Position numbers and translations under genes: made by a program. This document shows, in pieces, positions 8,280-17,092 of a stretch of 64,000 nucleotides of DNA. The DNA comes from Rhodoferax aquaticus (GTDB lineage: Bacteria > Pseudomonadota > Gammaproteobacteria > Burkholderiales > Burkholderiaceae_C), in assembly GCF_006974105.1 (NCBI RefSeq), contig NZ_CP036282.1, positions 496,001 to 560,000 on the forward strand. The letters are read 5' to 3'. How positions within the stretch are numbered: position 1 is the first letter of the stretch; every line of letters begins with the position of its first letter. The notes under the pieces are model-generated. The model saw only the letters and a list, made by a program, of their open reading frames with translations, ran no database searches and was not told the DNA's origin.

Positions 8280-10436
8280 TTATTTGCCTTTGCGCAAATT
8301 TGTAAAAAAATTTCCAATTCGGCTGCCGGTGTGCCAAATCAGGTTTGTGAATCTTGAGCGGAGTTTGGACAGCCAGGCTGGTAGCAGTTGGTCTGCATTG
8401 CGCCCTGGGAGCCAGCGTGTCCAGTTCGGGCCACGCGCCCGCAATGCTTGGGCAAACTCCAAGTAGTCTGGTAGCGCGTGCGGCTCAATTTCCAGAGTGA
8501 GCACACAAGAGTCAGACTCCAAAACATGTGCCGGGAACGAAACCTCGTCATACCCTTTGAACACGGAAATTGAAACGGCGGTCGCGTTTTCTAGCCTGTT
8601 TTCAGACGCGAGCCTCAAGCGGAGTTGAGTGCTCGGAAAATTCTCAGTGGTGCAGATGACACTGCGACCATTTGGCAATCGGAGCATGCCGTCTTGGTGC
8701 ACCAACCCGCGCGCATGGCGCTGGATCTGCTCGGCTTCGTTTTCGACGGCAATGGCACCAATGCAAAGCAAAAAACGGTACGAGGTCCAGGCGAGAAAGA
8801 TGGGGACTGCCGACTGAATGCTCAAGCCCGCGAAGCTGGGTTCTTTGAGCATGAAAAAGAGCGCGCCACCGTAGATCCCTAAAAGCAGCCATTGCTTAGT
8901 AAGCTGCATTGGGTACGCTTTAGAGAAGTGCTCAGTGGGGGCGTAATGGGCAAACAAGCGTTGGAATAGTCTGCGCAATGCTGTGTAACAGGTCAGAACA
9001 ACGGTCCGTATCAAAATGGAGGCGGACAGTCCCACTTCACGCACTTCCAACATCAACGGCAATCGTTTGTGCGAGGTTTGCCGTGTGTGAACGGCATAGC
9101 TGAGTAGCCAATGGGGAATCAAAAAGGCAGCGAATAACTCAGCGCTTGCCTGCACACTTTGAATGCCGAGATACGCGTAAGCCAAAGGCAGCAGAAAAAA
9201 AATCAACTTTGTAAGTGGCTTATAAAAGCTCAGCATTTCGAGTAGGCCGTCCACGAAAGCATGCACTTTGTATTTAAAGGTACTGCTCGTGTGCCTCACG
9301 TAAAAATCGTGTGCAGTTTGGTCTGCGGTGTTGCTGTCACCCATTGAGCCATGCGCCTGAGCCACCTCAGGCGTGGCAACATGGGCGCTTGTATATCCAT
9401 GTGCAACCAATTGTTGCCACCAAGGTCTTCTTGTGTCAGATTGGCCCGCGCGAGGCGCGTTACAGGCGGCCCACGTCTCGCGTCTAATCATGACGAAATT
9501 AGTGGCCGCAGCGCCATTGAGCTGCTCACTGGCTTGTTGAGAAGGTGCAATTCCCAAAAAATTCTTGGGACTCATGAGCAAACCTAGACTGCCATGGCTG
9601 GCAAACCACGCCACAGCGTTGTTCCACTGCGTAGGTGCAGGGCAATGGCGCGCTTCAAACACTGCAATCAGCGAACCAGCATTTTCTCCGCTTGGGTTGG
9701 CGCTGATCGCTATGTTGATTTGCTCATGGGCTGTGGTTGGGCCATCTGGAAGCACTAGGTAGTGGCCTTTCTCGGCTTGCGCAATCGCCTGTACTTCATC
9801 GCGGTGCGCCGTGTCCACAAACTGCAAAGTAGCGCGAGGCCAGTTCAATTGCTTTACTTGCGCAGCGCAATGTGCGATGTCAGCGAGTGAGTCTTGCCCT
9901 AACAAAATGAATATGTCTACAGTGGGCCAATCGGCAGTCTTCGTGGGCAGACTGGCAGATGCAATCCGAATGGGAGTGGCCGCTTTTGTGGCTCGTAACG
10001 CTATCGGCATCCAAACTAAGAACTCTGCAAGGCAGAGCAAAAGCCCTGCTACAAAGTGCGCATTGAAGTCTGGAGCCAGGGTGGACCCAACTCTCCAGCC
10101 AAAGTATCGCAAGGACATGGCCACGGAGAGGAACAAGAGCGCATTGCTCACCAACTCTCCATCAAAGCGTCGCACATAGAACGCGCCAGCGAGCACCACA
10201 CTGGCGAACACAAGCTGGCTGTTCAGGGAAAGATCGGCAGAAACAAGCAAAGCAAAAGAGAGGCTGCACCCGAGCCAAATACAGAAGGGTGCAGCAGGAA
10301 GATCCCAAATTGCAGCCTCACCGATGCGTTGGCCCCATCGCGTTACCTTGCCTTGTGCATACGGTAAAGCAAACTGCTCGCTCTGCGGTTTGTCCCAGCG
10401 TTCACGCCACAAAAACAGCAACAGCTGCGGAGTCAT
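8280..10436 (-). CDS. BcsA-like cellulose synthase subunit with degenerate catalytic site
   Basis: 718 residues, intact and close to BcsA length. Transmembrane segments flank a GT2-like domain that starts with the recognisable PTVDIFI strand. Each catalytic signature is altered: the LDDG block reads FVDTAHRDE, the DADH block reads VFEARHCP, the TED block reads as TRRPWW, and no QxxRW appears where HTSSTFKYKV stands. The C-terminal PilZ region (IQRHARGLVHQDG ... TENFPSTQ) lacks a proper RxxxR and D/NxSxxG. It overlaps the upstream bcsQ stop by 4 bases and is followed by bcsB, the normal bcsA position. It probably keeps BcsB and membrane contacts but cannot polymerise glucose or sense c-di-GMP by the known residues. 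Confidence 0.82.
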   Translation of the reverse strand: MTPQLLLFLWRERWDKPQSEQFALPYAQGKVTRWGQRIGEAAIWDLPAAPFCIWLGCSLSFALLVSADLSLNSQLVFASVVLAGAFYVRRFDGELVSNALLFLSVAMSLRYFGWRVGSTLAPDFNAHFVAGLLLCLAEFLVWMPIALRATKAATPIRIASASLPTKTADWPTVDIFILLGQDSLADIAHCAAQVKQLNWPRATLQFVDTAHRDEVQAIAQAEKGHYLVLPDGPTTAHEQINIAISANPSGENAGSLIAVFEARHCPAPTQWNNAVAWFASHGSLGLLMSPKNFLGIAPSQQASEQLNGAAATNFVMIRRETWAACNAPRAGQSDTRRPWWQQLVAHGYTSAHVATPEVAQAHGSMGDSNTADQTAHDFYVRHTSSTFKYKVHAFVDGLLEMLSFYKPLTKLIFFLLPLAYAYLGIQSVQASAELFAAFLIPHWLLSYAVHTRQTSHKRLPLMLEVREVGLSASILIRTVVLTCYTALRRLFQRLFAHYAPTEHFSKAYPMQLTKQWLLLGIYGGALFFMLKEPSFAGLSIQSAVPIFLAWTSYRFLLCIGAIAVENEAEQIQRHARGLVHQDGMLRLPNGRSVICTTENFPSTQLRLRLASENRLENATAVSISVFKGYDEVSFPAHVLESDSCVLTLEIEPHALPDYLEFAQALRARGPNWTRWLPGRNADQLLPAWLSKLRSRFTNLIWHTGSRIGNFFTNLRKGK

Positions 10437-11197
10437 CTATTGATCGCGTCTATGAGCCATTTCGCTAGGCGGGCAATATCGTGGCTAGCTTGGCCGTGTG
10501 GGTCATAGATCAGCACCGGTTGCTGAAATGCCAACGCCTCCTTCACAGCTTCATCCGCATGTATCCCGATCGGAGCCAGCTTGTCCTGGAGTTGCTGGCG
10601 CAGCATGTCGGCAACATCCCGGTTCAAGGGCTCGCTGCGGTCCACTTGGTTGAGTAGGTAGACACTGTCGACCTGCGGAAAACTGTGGGACATCTCGACC
10701 AGCCACGATTCCATAGCGGGGATCGAAGCATAGGATGCAGCATCCGCCAATAAGACAATCAACACGATGTCAGCGCAAGCAAACACCTGCCTCAGGTATA
10801 CAGAAGGACCAGGTGGTGAATCAATGAGCACCACCGCGTCTTCGTCTAAACCCGCGCGTTGAATTTGTTTGCCAACCCAATGCGGATCGCGTTCCAATAG
10901 TGCCTCAAAGTCTTCTCGCTCGACTTCTGAGACCGCACCGTAGGGCAGACAGGCAACCCCATAGGCACTGTCTTCGGTAATAGCCCGCCAGCTGCCACCC
11001 CGTAACGACTGCGCGCAGACACCCTCGTTGTGCGCGTTACTCAGGCCAAAGTGGTATTGCAATGCGCTTTGTGGGTCTAAGTCGACGGCGGAGACCCGAC
11101 CAGCACCGAGCAAAGAAGCAAATGCCGCAGCCAAGTTGGCAGTGGCTGACGTCTTCCCAACGCCGCCCTTCATGGAAACTACACCAATAACGCTCAT
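10433..11197 (-). CDS. bcsQ: BcsQ-family ParA-like ATPase
   Basis: 254 residues. The deviant Walker A (SMKGGVGKTSAT), VDLDPQSAL and IDSPPGPSVYL are the MinD/BcsQ signatures. BcsQ proteins act at the inner membrane on localisation and assembly of cellulose synthase. The start overlaps the stop of the scaffold gene upstream (ATGA-type, 11194-11197), and its stop overlaps the bcsA-like start (10433-10436), which indicates translational coupling in one operon. Confidence 0.88.
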   Translation of the reverse strand: MSVIGVVSMKGGVGKTSATANLAAAFASLLGAGRVSAVDLDPQSALQYHFGLSNAHNEGVCAQSLRGGSWRAITEDSAYGVACLPYGAVSEVEREDFEALLERDPHWVGKQIQRAGLDEDAVVLIDSPPGPSVYLRQVFACADIVLIVLLADAASYASIPAMESWLVEMSHSFPQVDSVYLLNQVDRSEPLNRDVADMLRQQLQDKLAPIGIHADEAVKEALAFQQPVLIYDPHGQASHDIARLAKWLIDAINR

Positions 11198-12033
11198 CTT
11201 TGCCCCAAACGCCTTAAAAAGGAGGGTTTCGCCTTAGTGAGTGGTTGAGCCGCTGGCTGGGTGGTCGCTTCAAGGCGATTGAACACGGCACTCAAGTTGT
11301 CTGGGGCCGCGCTAGCCGCAGGTGCCGCGAACTTGGGCATGAAGGTCTCTGTCTTTGCAGGGAGTTTTGCGGTGGGCTTCGCAGCAGCAGGCGCCTCACT
11401 GATGGCACCCGGAAAACTGCCAGTGTTGGCGCGCTTCGCTACAGCGCGAACTGCAGTGGGTGCTTGTGGTTCTGGCGGGGTAAGCGATGCTCCAAGGGAC
11501 CCAGACGGAGCCGCTGATGTGGCCTTCACACGCGATTTGGGAACGTGTGAGGGTTCCGGTTTTGACTCCAGCACGCCCAAAAAGTGGGTCTCTACAGTGG
11601 GAGGGGGCTGCACCACTGTGTTTTCTGCCGCCCTGGCACTTGACACCTTGAGCCGCGGCGCAGCTTCCGCAGGGGCTTCCCTCGTGTTGCTTTTTGCAGC
11701 AAGTTTTGCCTGTTGTGGGGTCGCGCGCACCGCATGCGATGAACTCTGCTCGGAGATTTTGGACAAGCCTTGCGCCAGCTTTCTACTAAAACTAGGCACG
11801 CTAATAGGGGCCTTAGTGCTTGCACCCGCTGGGCGCTGTGACTTGTTCCAACGTTGACGATCTTGCTCGGAGAGTGGTGGTGTTTGTGCTGCAGTGCGCG
11901 GCGATACGGCTTTGAATAGAGGCCAACGCTGTTCAACGTCCTGCACCGCTGCATTTTTGGGTGTTTTGGAAGGGGCCTGATCAGGTCCCAACGAACGAAA
12001 CAAGCTAGAAAATTTATCCCCGGGGGTCTGCAT
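11194..12033 (-). CDS. Pro/Ala-rich BcsO/BcsP-like scaffold protein
   Basis: 279 residues, almost entirely low complexity (Ala, Pro, Lys, Thr), so mostly disordered. Short repeated amphipathic motifs stand at both ends: FSSLFRSLG near residue 8 and LSAVFNRLE near residue 250, with SFLRRLGQR at the C-terminus. This architecture, between bcsD and bcsQ, matches the proline-rich BcsO/BcsP/BcsH proteins of type I cellulose operons, which are thought to organise BcsD. Identity is inferred from position and composition, not from recognised sequence. Confidence 0.65.
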   Translation of the reverse strand: MQTPGDKFSSLFRSLGPDQAPSKTPKNAAVQDVEQRWPLFKAVSPRTAAQTPPLSEQDRQRWNKSQRPAGASTKAPISVPSFSRKLAQGLSKISEQSSSHAVRATPQQAKLAAKSNTREAPAEAAPRLKVSSARAAENTVVQPPPTVETHFLGVLESKPEPSHVPKSRVKATSAAPSGSLGASLTPPEPQAPTAVRAVAKRANTGSFPGAISEAPAAAKPTAKLPAKTETFMPKFAAPAASAAPDNLSAVFNRLEATTQPAAQPLTKAKPSFLRRLGQR

Positions 12034-12060
12034 GCATGCGCTCCTGGTGAAGTAACTGAG

Positions 12061-12522
12061 TTAGCGTCCGAAGCGCAAGTGAACGGCCATACCTTCCGGC
12101 GCACTGGCCTCTCGCACTCGCATGGTGTCGCTGGCACCTAGAACACTAAAGACACTTTGGTAGAAGCCCTCGAGCAAACCTGTGCTCCACTCTAAGCACT
12201 CTTCGCCAAAGGCCTCAGCCAAGGGAGCGGCTTCATGGTCTATGCTGATGCCCCCACCCGCTTCTGAAAGCGTCACCCACCCCCAGTTGGTTTGGGCCCA
12301 CAGGCCGTTGAGGGCTTCTTCCAGCTGGGAGAGTGTTTGGATTTCTTGGAAATGGTCTTCCACGTCCGATGCAAACTGCGATCCAACTTTGACAAACAAA
12401 GCGCGCAAATCTTGGGCGCTGGAGTGTGTCACCAACTGTTGCGCCAGTGCGCGAAGTACTGGCAGCCATTGCATAGACACTTGTTGTGCCCTGAAATAGT
12501 CTTCTAAACCTGCTTGCCCCAT
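12061..12522 (-). CDS. bcsD: Cellulose synthase subunit D (BcsD)
   Basis: 153 residues, the normal BcsD length. The helical protein ends in the conserved pattern FYQSVFSVLGASDTMRVRE ... VHLRFGR seen in BcsD. In Komagataeibacter BcsD forms octameric rings that help arrange cellulose export sites. It is the first gene of the leftward operon; a GGGAG ribosome binding site lies about 10 bases before the ATG. BcsD with a Pro-rich partner and BcsQ defines a type I-like bcs operon. Confidence 0.85.
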   Translation of the reverse strand: MGQAGLEDYFRAQQVSMQWLPVLRALAQQLVTHSSAQDLRALFVKVGSQFASDVEDHFQEIQTLSQLEEALNGLWAQTNWGWVTLSEAGGGISIDHEAAPLAEAFGEECLEWSTGLLEGFYQSVFSVLGASDTMRVREASAPEGMAVHLRFGR

Positions 12523-12551
12523 TGCGATGCCACTCCCTTTAAAAATTTATT

Positions 12552-12566
12552 GTAACCATATGTTAC
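12552..12566. promoter_or_regulatory. Palindrome and probable promoter upstream of the bcs operon
   Basis: GTAACCATATGTTAC is a near-perfect dyad 30 bases before bcsD. On the minus strand a -10-like TACAAT overlaps its end. It may be a regulator site overlapping the operon promoter. No good -35 hexamer is seen at standard spacing, which would fit an activator-dependent promoter. Inference only. Confidence 0.4.
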
Positions 12567-12627
12567 GTGCGCTGTGCTTGTCAGCACGGGTAATAAGTCG
12601 CACAAATTGATTTGCATGGTAACCAAG

Positions 12628-13755
12628 TCACGTTTTTTCCGCGCTAGCGATTACCCCACCGCCTAAGCATACGTCCCCATCGTAGACCACGGCAGATTGT
12701 CCAGGCGTCACCGCCCATTGCGCATCGGAAAACCGCAAACCCATGCTGCCCGCGTGTGTTGCGTCCAAGATACAGTCTGCGTCCGCTTGGCGGTAGCGGG
12801 TTTTCGCCCCATAAGCCCCCGCCGCCGGGGCTTGTCCTGTGGTCCAGCTCAAGTCTTGGGCTATCAATTGGGACGATAAGAGCCAGGGATGGTCGTGGCC
12901 CTGTACAACCCACAGGGTGTTCTGGGCCATGTCTTTGCGCGCCACAAACCAAGGTGCATGCTCCCCACCGCCTTTTTGTGCTCCTTTGGCCTTTAGGCCG
13001 CCAATGCCGAGTCCTTGTCGCTGTCCCAATGTGTAGAACGACAGGCCCACATGTTCCCCAATCGTGCGGCCTTTGGCGTCTTTGATGGGGCCGGGTTCTT
13101 TTGAGATGTAACGATTCAAAAAGTCTCGAAAGGGGCGCTCCCCAATGAAGCAAATGCCCGTGGAATCCTTTTTCTTGGCATTGGGCAAGCCTATTTCGTC
13201 GGCAATTCGCCTTACCTCGGTCTTTTGCAACTCGCCAACGGGAAACATCGTTTTGCTGAGCTGTGCCTGATTCAATCGGTGCAAGAAATAGCTCTGGTCT
13301 TTGCTTGCGTCCAAGCCCTTGAGCAACTCATGGGATCCAGACGCAACGTTGTGCCGCACCCGAGCGTAGTGGCCCGTAGCAATTTTTTCGGCGCCAAGTC
13401 GCATTGCATGGTCCAAGAATGACTTGAACTTGATCTCGGCATTGCACAAGATGTCCGGGTTGGGCGTGCGACCGGCCTGGTACTCCCGCAAGAACTCCGC
13501 GAACACTCGGTCTTTGTACTCCGCAGCGAAATTGACGTGTTCTATCTCAATGCCTAAAACATCGGCCACGGCTGCCGCATCAATGAAGTCAACGTTGGAT
13601 GAACAGTACTTGCTGTCTTCTTCGCTGCTGTCGTCGTCTTCCCAGTTTTTCATAAAAATGCCGACGACCTCATGGCCTTGCTTTTTGAGCAAGTAGGCGG
13701 TGACAGCCGAGTCAACGCCGCCACTGAGTCCAACAACGATGCGATGCTTATTCAT
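12628..13755 (-). CDS. mnmA: tRNA-specific 2-thiouridylase MnmA
   Basis: 375 residues. The N-terminal PP-loop ([15 protein letters not shown]) binds ATP. The two catalytic cysteines are seen in [12 protein letters not shown] and [10 protein letters not shown]. MnmA puts sulphur on C2 of U34 in tRNAs for Lys, Glu and Gln, taking it from a Tus-type relay. Normal length, single gene, divergent from the pnt operon. Confidence 0.95.
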   Translation of the reverse strand: MNKHRIVVGLSGGVDSAVTAYLLKKQGHEVVGIFMKNWEDDDSSEEDSKYCSSNVDFIDAAAVADVLGIEIEHVNFAAEYKDRVFAEFLREYQAGRTPNPDILCNAEIKFKSFLDHAMRLGAEKIATGHYARVRHNVASGSHELLKGLDASKDQSYFLHRLNQAQLSKTMFPVGELQKTEVRRIADEIGLPNAKKKDSTGICFIGERPFRDFLNRYISKEPGPIKDAKGRTIGEHVGLSFYTLGQRQGLGIGGLKAKGAQKGGGEHAPWFVARKDMAQNTLWVVQGHDHPWLLSSQLIAQDLSWTTGQAPAAGAYGAKTRYRQADADCILDATHAGSMGLRFSDAQWAVTPGQSAVVYDGDVCLGGGVIASAEKT

Positions 13756-13834
13756 GGCTCGATTTTAGACGGAGCTCTCAAGCCGCAGAACACATCCTCC
13801 TTTGGGCGCTGGCGCTCGTTGCTATTGCGTGGTT

Positions 13835-13898
13835 AGCTATCAAAAAAGGAGTATTCTGGCCCTGCTGGTTGTGCGCTACTCAATAGGCGCCAAGGCCC
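13835..13898. repeat. Degenerate intergenic repeat in the mnmA-pntAA gap
   Basis: The 337-base gap 13756-14092 has no gene. It contains AGCTATCAAAAAAGGAGTAT followed by GCGCTACTCAATAGGCGCCA and AGGCC. This resembles the block at 19601-19652 (ATAGCTGC ... GCGCAATATCTATGGGCGCA, AAGGCC). Such AGCTATC/GCGC-N-GGCC blocks recur between genes in Comamonadaceae. The remaining gap presumably holds the pnt promoter; no clear -35/-10 pair was picked out. Confidence 0.4.
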
Positions 13899-14092
13899 AG
13901 CCTCACCTAAGCTCAGCACTATGGGTCGCATGATGTCGGAAGAAAACCTGCGCGGGGCCGCTAAATGGGGCCCAGTTAATACTATTTGTACCCATTATTT
14001 GAACCAACACAGGGGTTTTAGCTACTAAAAACCCACCCAATCTCATGTAAGCTAGCTGACAGCATTTTTTCAAACCCTTACAGGAGCGCCCC

Positions 14093-15220
14093 ATGCAAAT
14101 TGGCGTACCCACCGAAACATTGGTGGGCGAAACACGTGTTGCCCTTACCCCTGAAACTGCGAAAAAACTCAAGTCACAGGGCCATACCGTGCGGGTTCAG
14201 GCTGGCGCTGGTTTGGCTGCCAGTGTGACGGACGAGGCTTATGTAGCAGCAGGGGCAGAGATTACCGATGCCGCTGGCGCTTTGGGAAGCGACTTGGTGC
14301 TCAAAGTTCGCAGCCCCAGTGCCTCAGAACTTCCTAGTCTGAAGCCCGGAGCTACGGTGGTGGGCATGCTCAATCCGTTTGATGCAGAAGGCTTACAGCA
14401 GCTGGCCGCAGCCCAACTTACTTCATTTGCTTTAGAGGCGGCTCCCCGCACAACCCGTGCGCAAAGCATGGACGTGCTGTCCAGCCAGGCCAATATTGCG
14501 GGTTACAAAGCCGTGATGATGGCGGCCGACAAATACCAACGCTTTTTCCCGATGCTGATGACGGCTGCTGGCACCGTGAAGGCCGCGCGGGTGGTGATCT
14601 TGGGCGTGGGGGTTGCCGGTCTGCAGGCCATTGCCACGGCCAAACGCTTGGGAGCTGTCATTGAAGCCTCCGATGTGCGCCCTAGTGTCAAAGAGCAAGT
14701 GGAGTCACTCGGCGCCAAGTTTATTGACGTGCCCTATGAGACCGACGAAGAAAAAGAAGCGGCCGTTGGCGTGGGTGGCTATGCCAAGCCCATGCCACAA
14801 AGCTGGCTGGACCGCCAAAAGGCAGAAGTCGCCAAGCGCGTAGCGCAGGCTGACGTGATCATCAGCACCGCGCTGATCCCCGGGCGCGCAGCCCCCACGC
14901 TGATCACGGCTGAAATGGTGCAGTCCATGAAGCCTGGTTCTGTGATTGTGGACATCGCCGCCGGCAAAGGCCCCAATGGCGGGGGCAACTGCCCACTGTC
15001 AGAGGCGGACAAGATCGTGGTCAAACATGGTGTGACCATCATCGGTGAGACCAATTTGCCCGCTTTGGTAGCTGCGGACGCCTCCAGCTTGTATGCCCGC
15101 AACGTCCTGGACTTTTTGAAGCTGGTCCTCAACAAAGAGGGCGCCTTGCACGTGGACTTGGAAGACGACATCGTGGCGGCGTGCTTGATGACCCAAGGCG
15201 GCGCAGTGCGTCGCAAGTAA
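14093..15220 (+). CDS. pntAA: NAD(P) transhydrogenase subunit alpha part 1 (PntAA)
   Basis: 375 residues of the soluble NAD(H)-binding domain I of proton-translocating transhydrogenase. The start MQIGVPTETLVGETRVALTP and the Rossmann motif GVGVAGLQAIATAKRLGA are typical, as is the RAAPTLIT block. With pntAB and pntB it makes the split three-subunit form found in many proteobacteria. The enzyme transfers hydride from NADH to NADP+ using the proton gradient. An AGGAG site lies 6 bases before the ATG. Confidence 0.95.
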   Translation: MQIGVPTETLVGETRVALTPETAKKLKSQGHTVRVQAGAGLAASVTDEAYVAAGAEITDAAGALGSDLVLKVRSPSASELPSLKPGATVVGMLNPFDAEGLQQLAAAQLTSFALEAAPRTTRAQSMDVLSSQANIAGYKAVMMAADKYQRFFPMLMTAAGTVKAARVVILGVGVAGLQAIATAKRLGAVIEASDVRPSVKEQVESLGAKFIDVPYETDEEKEAAVGVGGYAKPMPQSWLDRQKAEVAKRVAQADVIISTALIPGRAAPTLITAEMVQSMKPGSVIVDIAAGKGPNGGGNCPLSEADKIVVKHGVTIIGETNLPALVAADASSLYARNVLDFLKLVLNKEGALHVDLEDDIVAACLMTQGGAVRRK

Positions 15221-15249
15221 CTCTTTTTAACTTGATAAGGAGCGACACC

Positions 15250-15570
15250 ATGGAAATGGTTTCCCCCACGGTACTTAACTTGATCATCTTTGTGCTGGCC
15301 ATCTACGTGGGTTACCACGTGGTGTGGACAGTGACGCCTGCTTTGCACACGCCCTTGATGGCGGTAACCAATGCGGTGTCCGCCATCGTGATAGTTGGCG
15401 CGATGTTGGCCGCAGCGCTGACCGAAACCCCGCTTGGTAAATCCATGGGCGTATTGGCGGTGGCATTAGCCGCCGTCAATGTGTTTGGCGGATTCATGGT
15501 GACTCGCCGCATGTTGGAAATGTTCAAAAAGAAAGACAAGAAGCCCGCAGCCAAGGAGTCCGCGAAATGA
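15250..15570 (+). CDS. pntAB: NAD(P) transhydrogenase subunit alpha part 2 (PntAB)
   Basis: 106 residues, with the three to four membrane helices of the alpha-subunit C-terminal part. The start at 15250 is preceded by AAGGAG; the longer upstream frame overlaps pntAA in another frame and is not used. The stop overlaps the pntB start by 4 bases, which suggests coupled translation of the two membrane subunits. Confidence 0.93.
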   Translation: MEMVSPTVLNLIIFVLAIYVGYHVVWTVTPALHTPLMAVTNAVSAIVIVGAMLAAALTETPLGKSMGVLAVALAAVNVFGGFMVTRRMLEMFKKKDKKPAAKESAK

Positions 15571-17003
15571 GCTTGAATCTCGTCACTCTCCTTTATTTGT
15601 TTGCCAGCGTGTGCTTTATCCAAGCCCTGAAGGGCTTGTCGCACCCCACCACCTCCATTCGCGGCAATGTATTTGGCATGGTCGGTATGGCCGTGGCTGT
15701 GCTAACCACAGCCGCGCTGATTCTGAAACTGGCGGGCCAAATGGGGCAAGACGGCATGTCTGGCTTGGCTTGGGTCTTGGGTGCGCTGCTGGTCGGTGGC
15801 ACTGCGGGTACCTTGATGGCCAAACGCGTAGAAATGACCAAAATGCCCGAGTTGGTCGCATTCATGCACAGCATGATCGGCTTGGCTGCGGTGTTCATTG
15901 CCGTGGCCGCAGTGGCCGAGCCGTGGGCCTTCAGCATTGTGGAAAAGGGTGGCGCTATTCCAGGCGGCAACCGGATCGAGTTGGGGCTGGGGGCTTTCAT
16001 TGGTGCCATCACGTTCTCGGGCTCAGTCATTGCGTTTGGCAAGCTGTCTGGTAAATACAAGTTTCGCCTGTTCCAAGGTGCGCCCGTCACCTTCCCGGGG
16101 CAGCACAAGCTGAACCTGGTGTTGGGGCTGGCGTCCTTGTTCTTTTTATTTGGCTTTTGGCACTCCCAAAGTAGCTTGGACTTTGGCCTGCTGCTGGCGC
16201 TGGGCTTTGTGATGGGCGTGCTCATCATCATCCCCATTGGCGGCGCGGACATGCCTGTGGTGGTGTCCATGCTCAACAGCTATTCAGGTTGGGCCGCGGC
16301 CGGTATTGGCTTTAGTTTGAACAACAGCATGCTGATCATTGCGGGCTCGCTGGTGGGCTCAAGCGGCGCCATTCTGAGCTACATCATGTGCAAGGCCATG
16401 AACCGCTCCTTCTTCAACGTGATCTTGGGCGGGTTTGGCGGCGATGCGACAGCGGCTGCGACCGGCGGAGCAGTGCAGCGCGCTGTCAAAAGCGGTAGCG
16501 CGGACGATGCGGCCTACATGCTGAGCAACGCAGAGACCGTGATCATTGTTCCCGGCTACGGCTTGGCCGTGGCACGTGCCCAGCACGCGGTGAATGAGCT
16601 GGCAGAAAAACTGGTGCACCGTGGCGTGAAGGTCAAATACGCCATTCACCCTGTGGCGGGGCGCATGCCGGGCCACATGAACGTCTTGCTGGCGGAGGCG
16701 GAAGTGCCCTACGACCAGGTGTTTGAGATGGAAGACATCAATGGCGAGTTTGCCCAAGCTGACGTGGCCATCATCTTGGGTGCCAACGACGTGGTGAACC
16801 CTGCGGCTTTGCAAAAAGGCAGCTCCATCTATGGCATGCCTATTCTGGAGGCCTACAAGGCAAAAACCGTTATTGTTAACAAACGCTCTATGGCTGCGGG
16901 CTACGCGGGCTTGGACAATGAACTCTTCTACATGGACAAAACCATGATGGTGTTTGGTGACGCCAAAAAGGTCGTGGAAGACATGGGCAAAGCCATCGAG
17001 TAA
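15567..17003 (+). CDS. pntB: NAD(P) transhydrogenase subunit beta (PntB)
   Basis: 478 residues. About nine membrane helices (residues 1-270) form most of the proton channel. The C-terminal NADP(H)-binding domain has the family blocks VIIVPGYGLAVARAQH, GRMPGHMNVLLAEA, LGANDVVNPAA and VNKRSMAAGYAG. Full length. Last gene of the pntAA-pntAB-pntB operon. Confidence 0.96.
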   Translation: MSLNLVTLLYLFASVCFIQALKGLSHPTTSIRGNVFGMVGMAVAVLTTAALILKLAGQMGQDGMSGLAWVLGALLVGGTAGTLMAKRVEMTKMPELVAFMHSMIGLAAVFIAVAAVAEPWAFSIVEKGGAIPGGNRIELGLGAFIGAITFSGSVIAFGKLSGKYKFRLFQGAPVTFPGQHKLNLVLGLASLFFLFGFWHSQSSLDFGLLLALGFVMGVLIIIPIGGADMPVVVSMLNSYSGWAAAGIGFSLNNSMLIIAGSLVGSSGAILSYIMCKAMNRSFFNVILGGFGGDATAAATGGAVQRAVKSGSADDAAYMLSNAETVIIVPGYGLAVARAQHAVNELAEKLVHRGVKVKYAIHPVAGRMPGHMNVLLAEAEVPYDQVFEMEDINGEFAQADVAIILGANDVVNPAALQKGSSIYGMPILEAYKAKTVIVNKRSMAAGYAGLDNELFYMDKTMMVFGDAKKVVEDMGKAIE

Positions 17004-17092
17004 ACCAATCTGACCTAGGGAAAACATAAACCAAAGCTAGGTCAGGCCTTGGGACAATACCAGCGCGCAATTTAAATTATGGAGATGAAGAC

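Noticed and set aside
13801..14092. Open frame of 89 codons on the minus strand at the pnt promoter region
   Set aside because: It overlaps the pntAA start, has no ribosome site and no family features; treated as a shadow.
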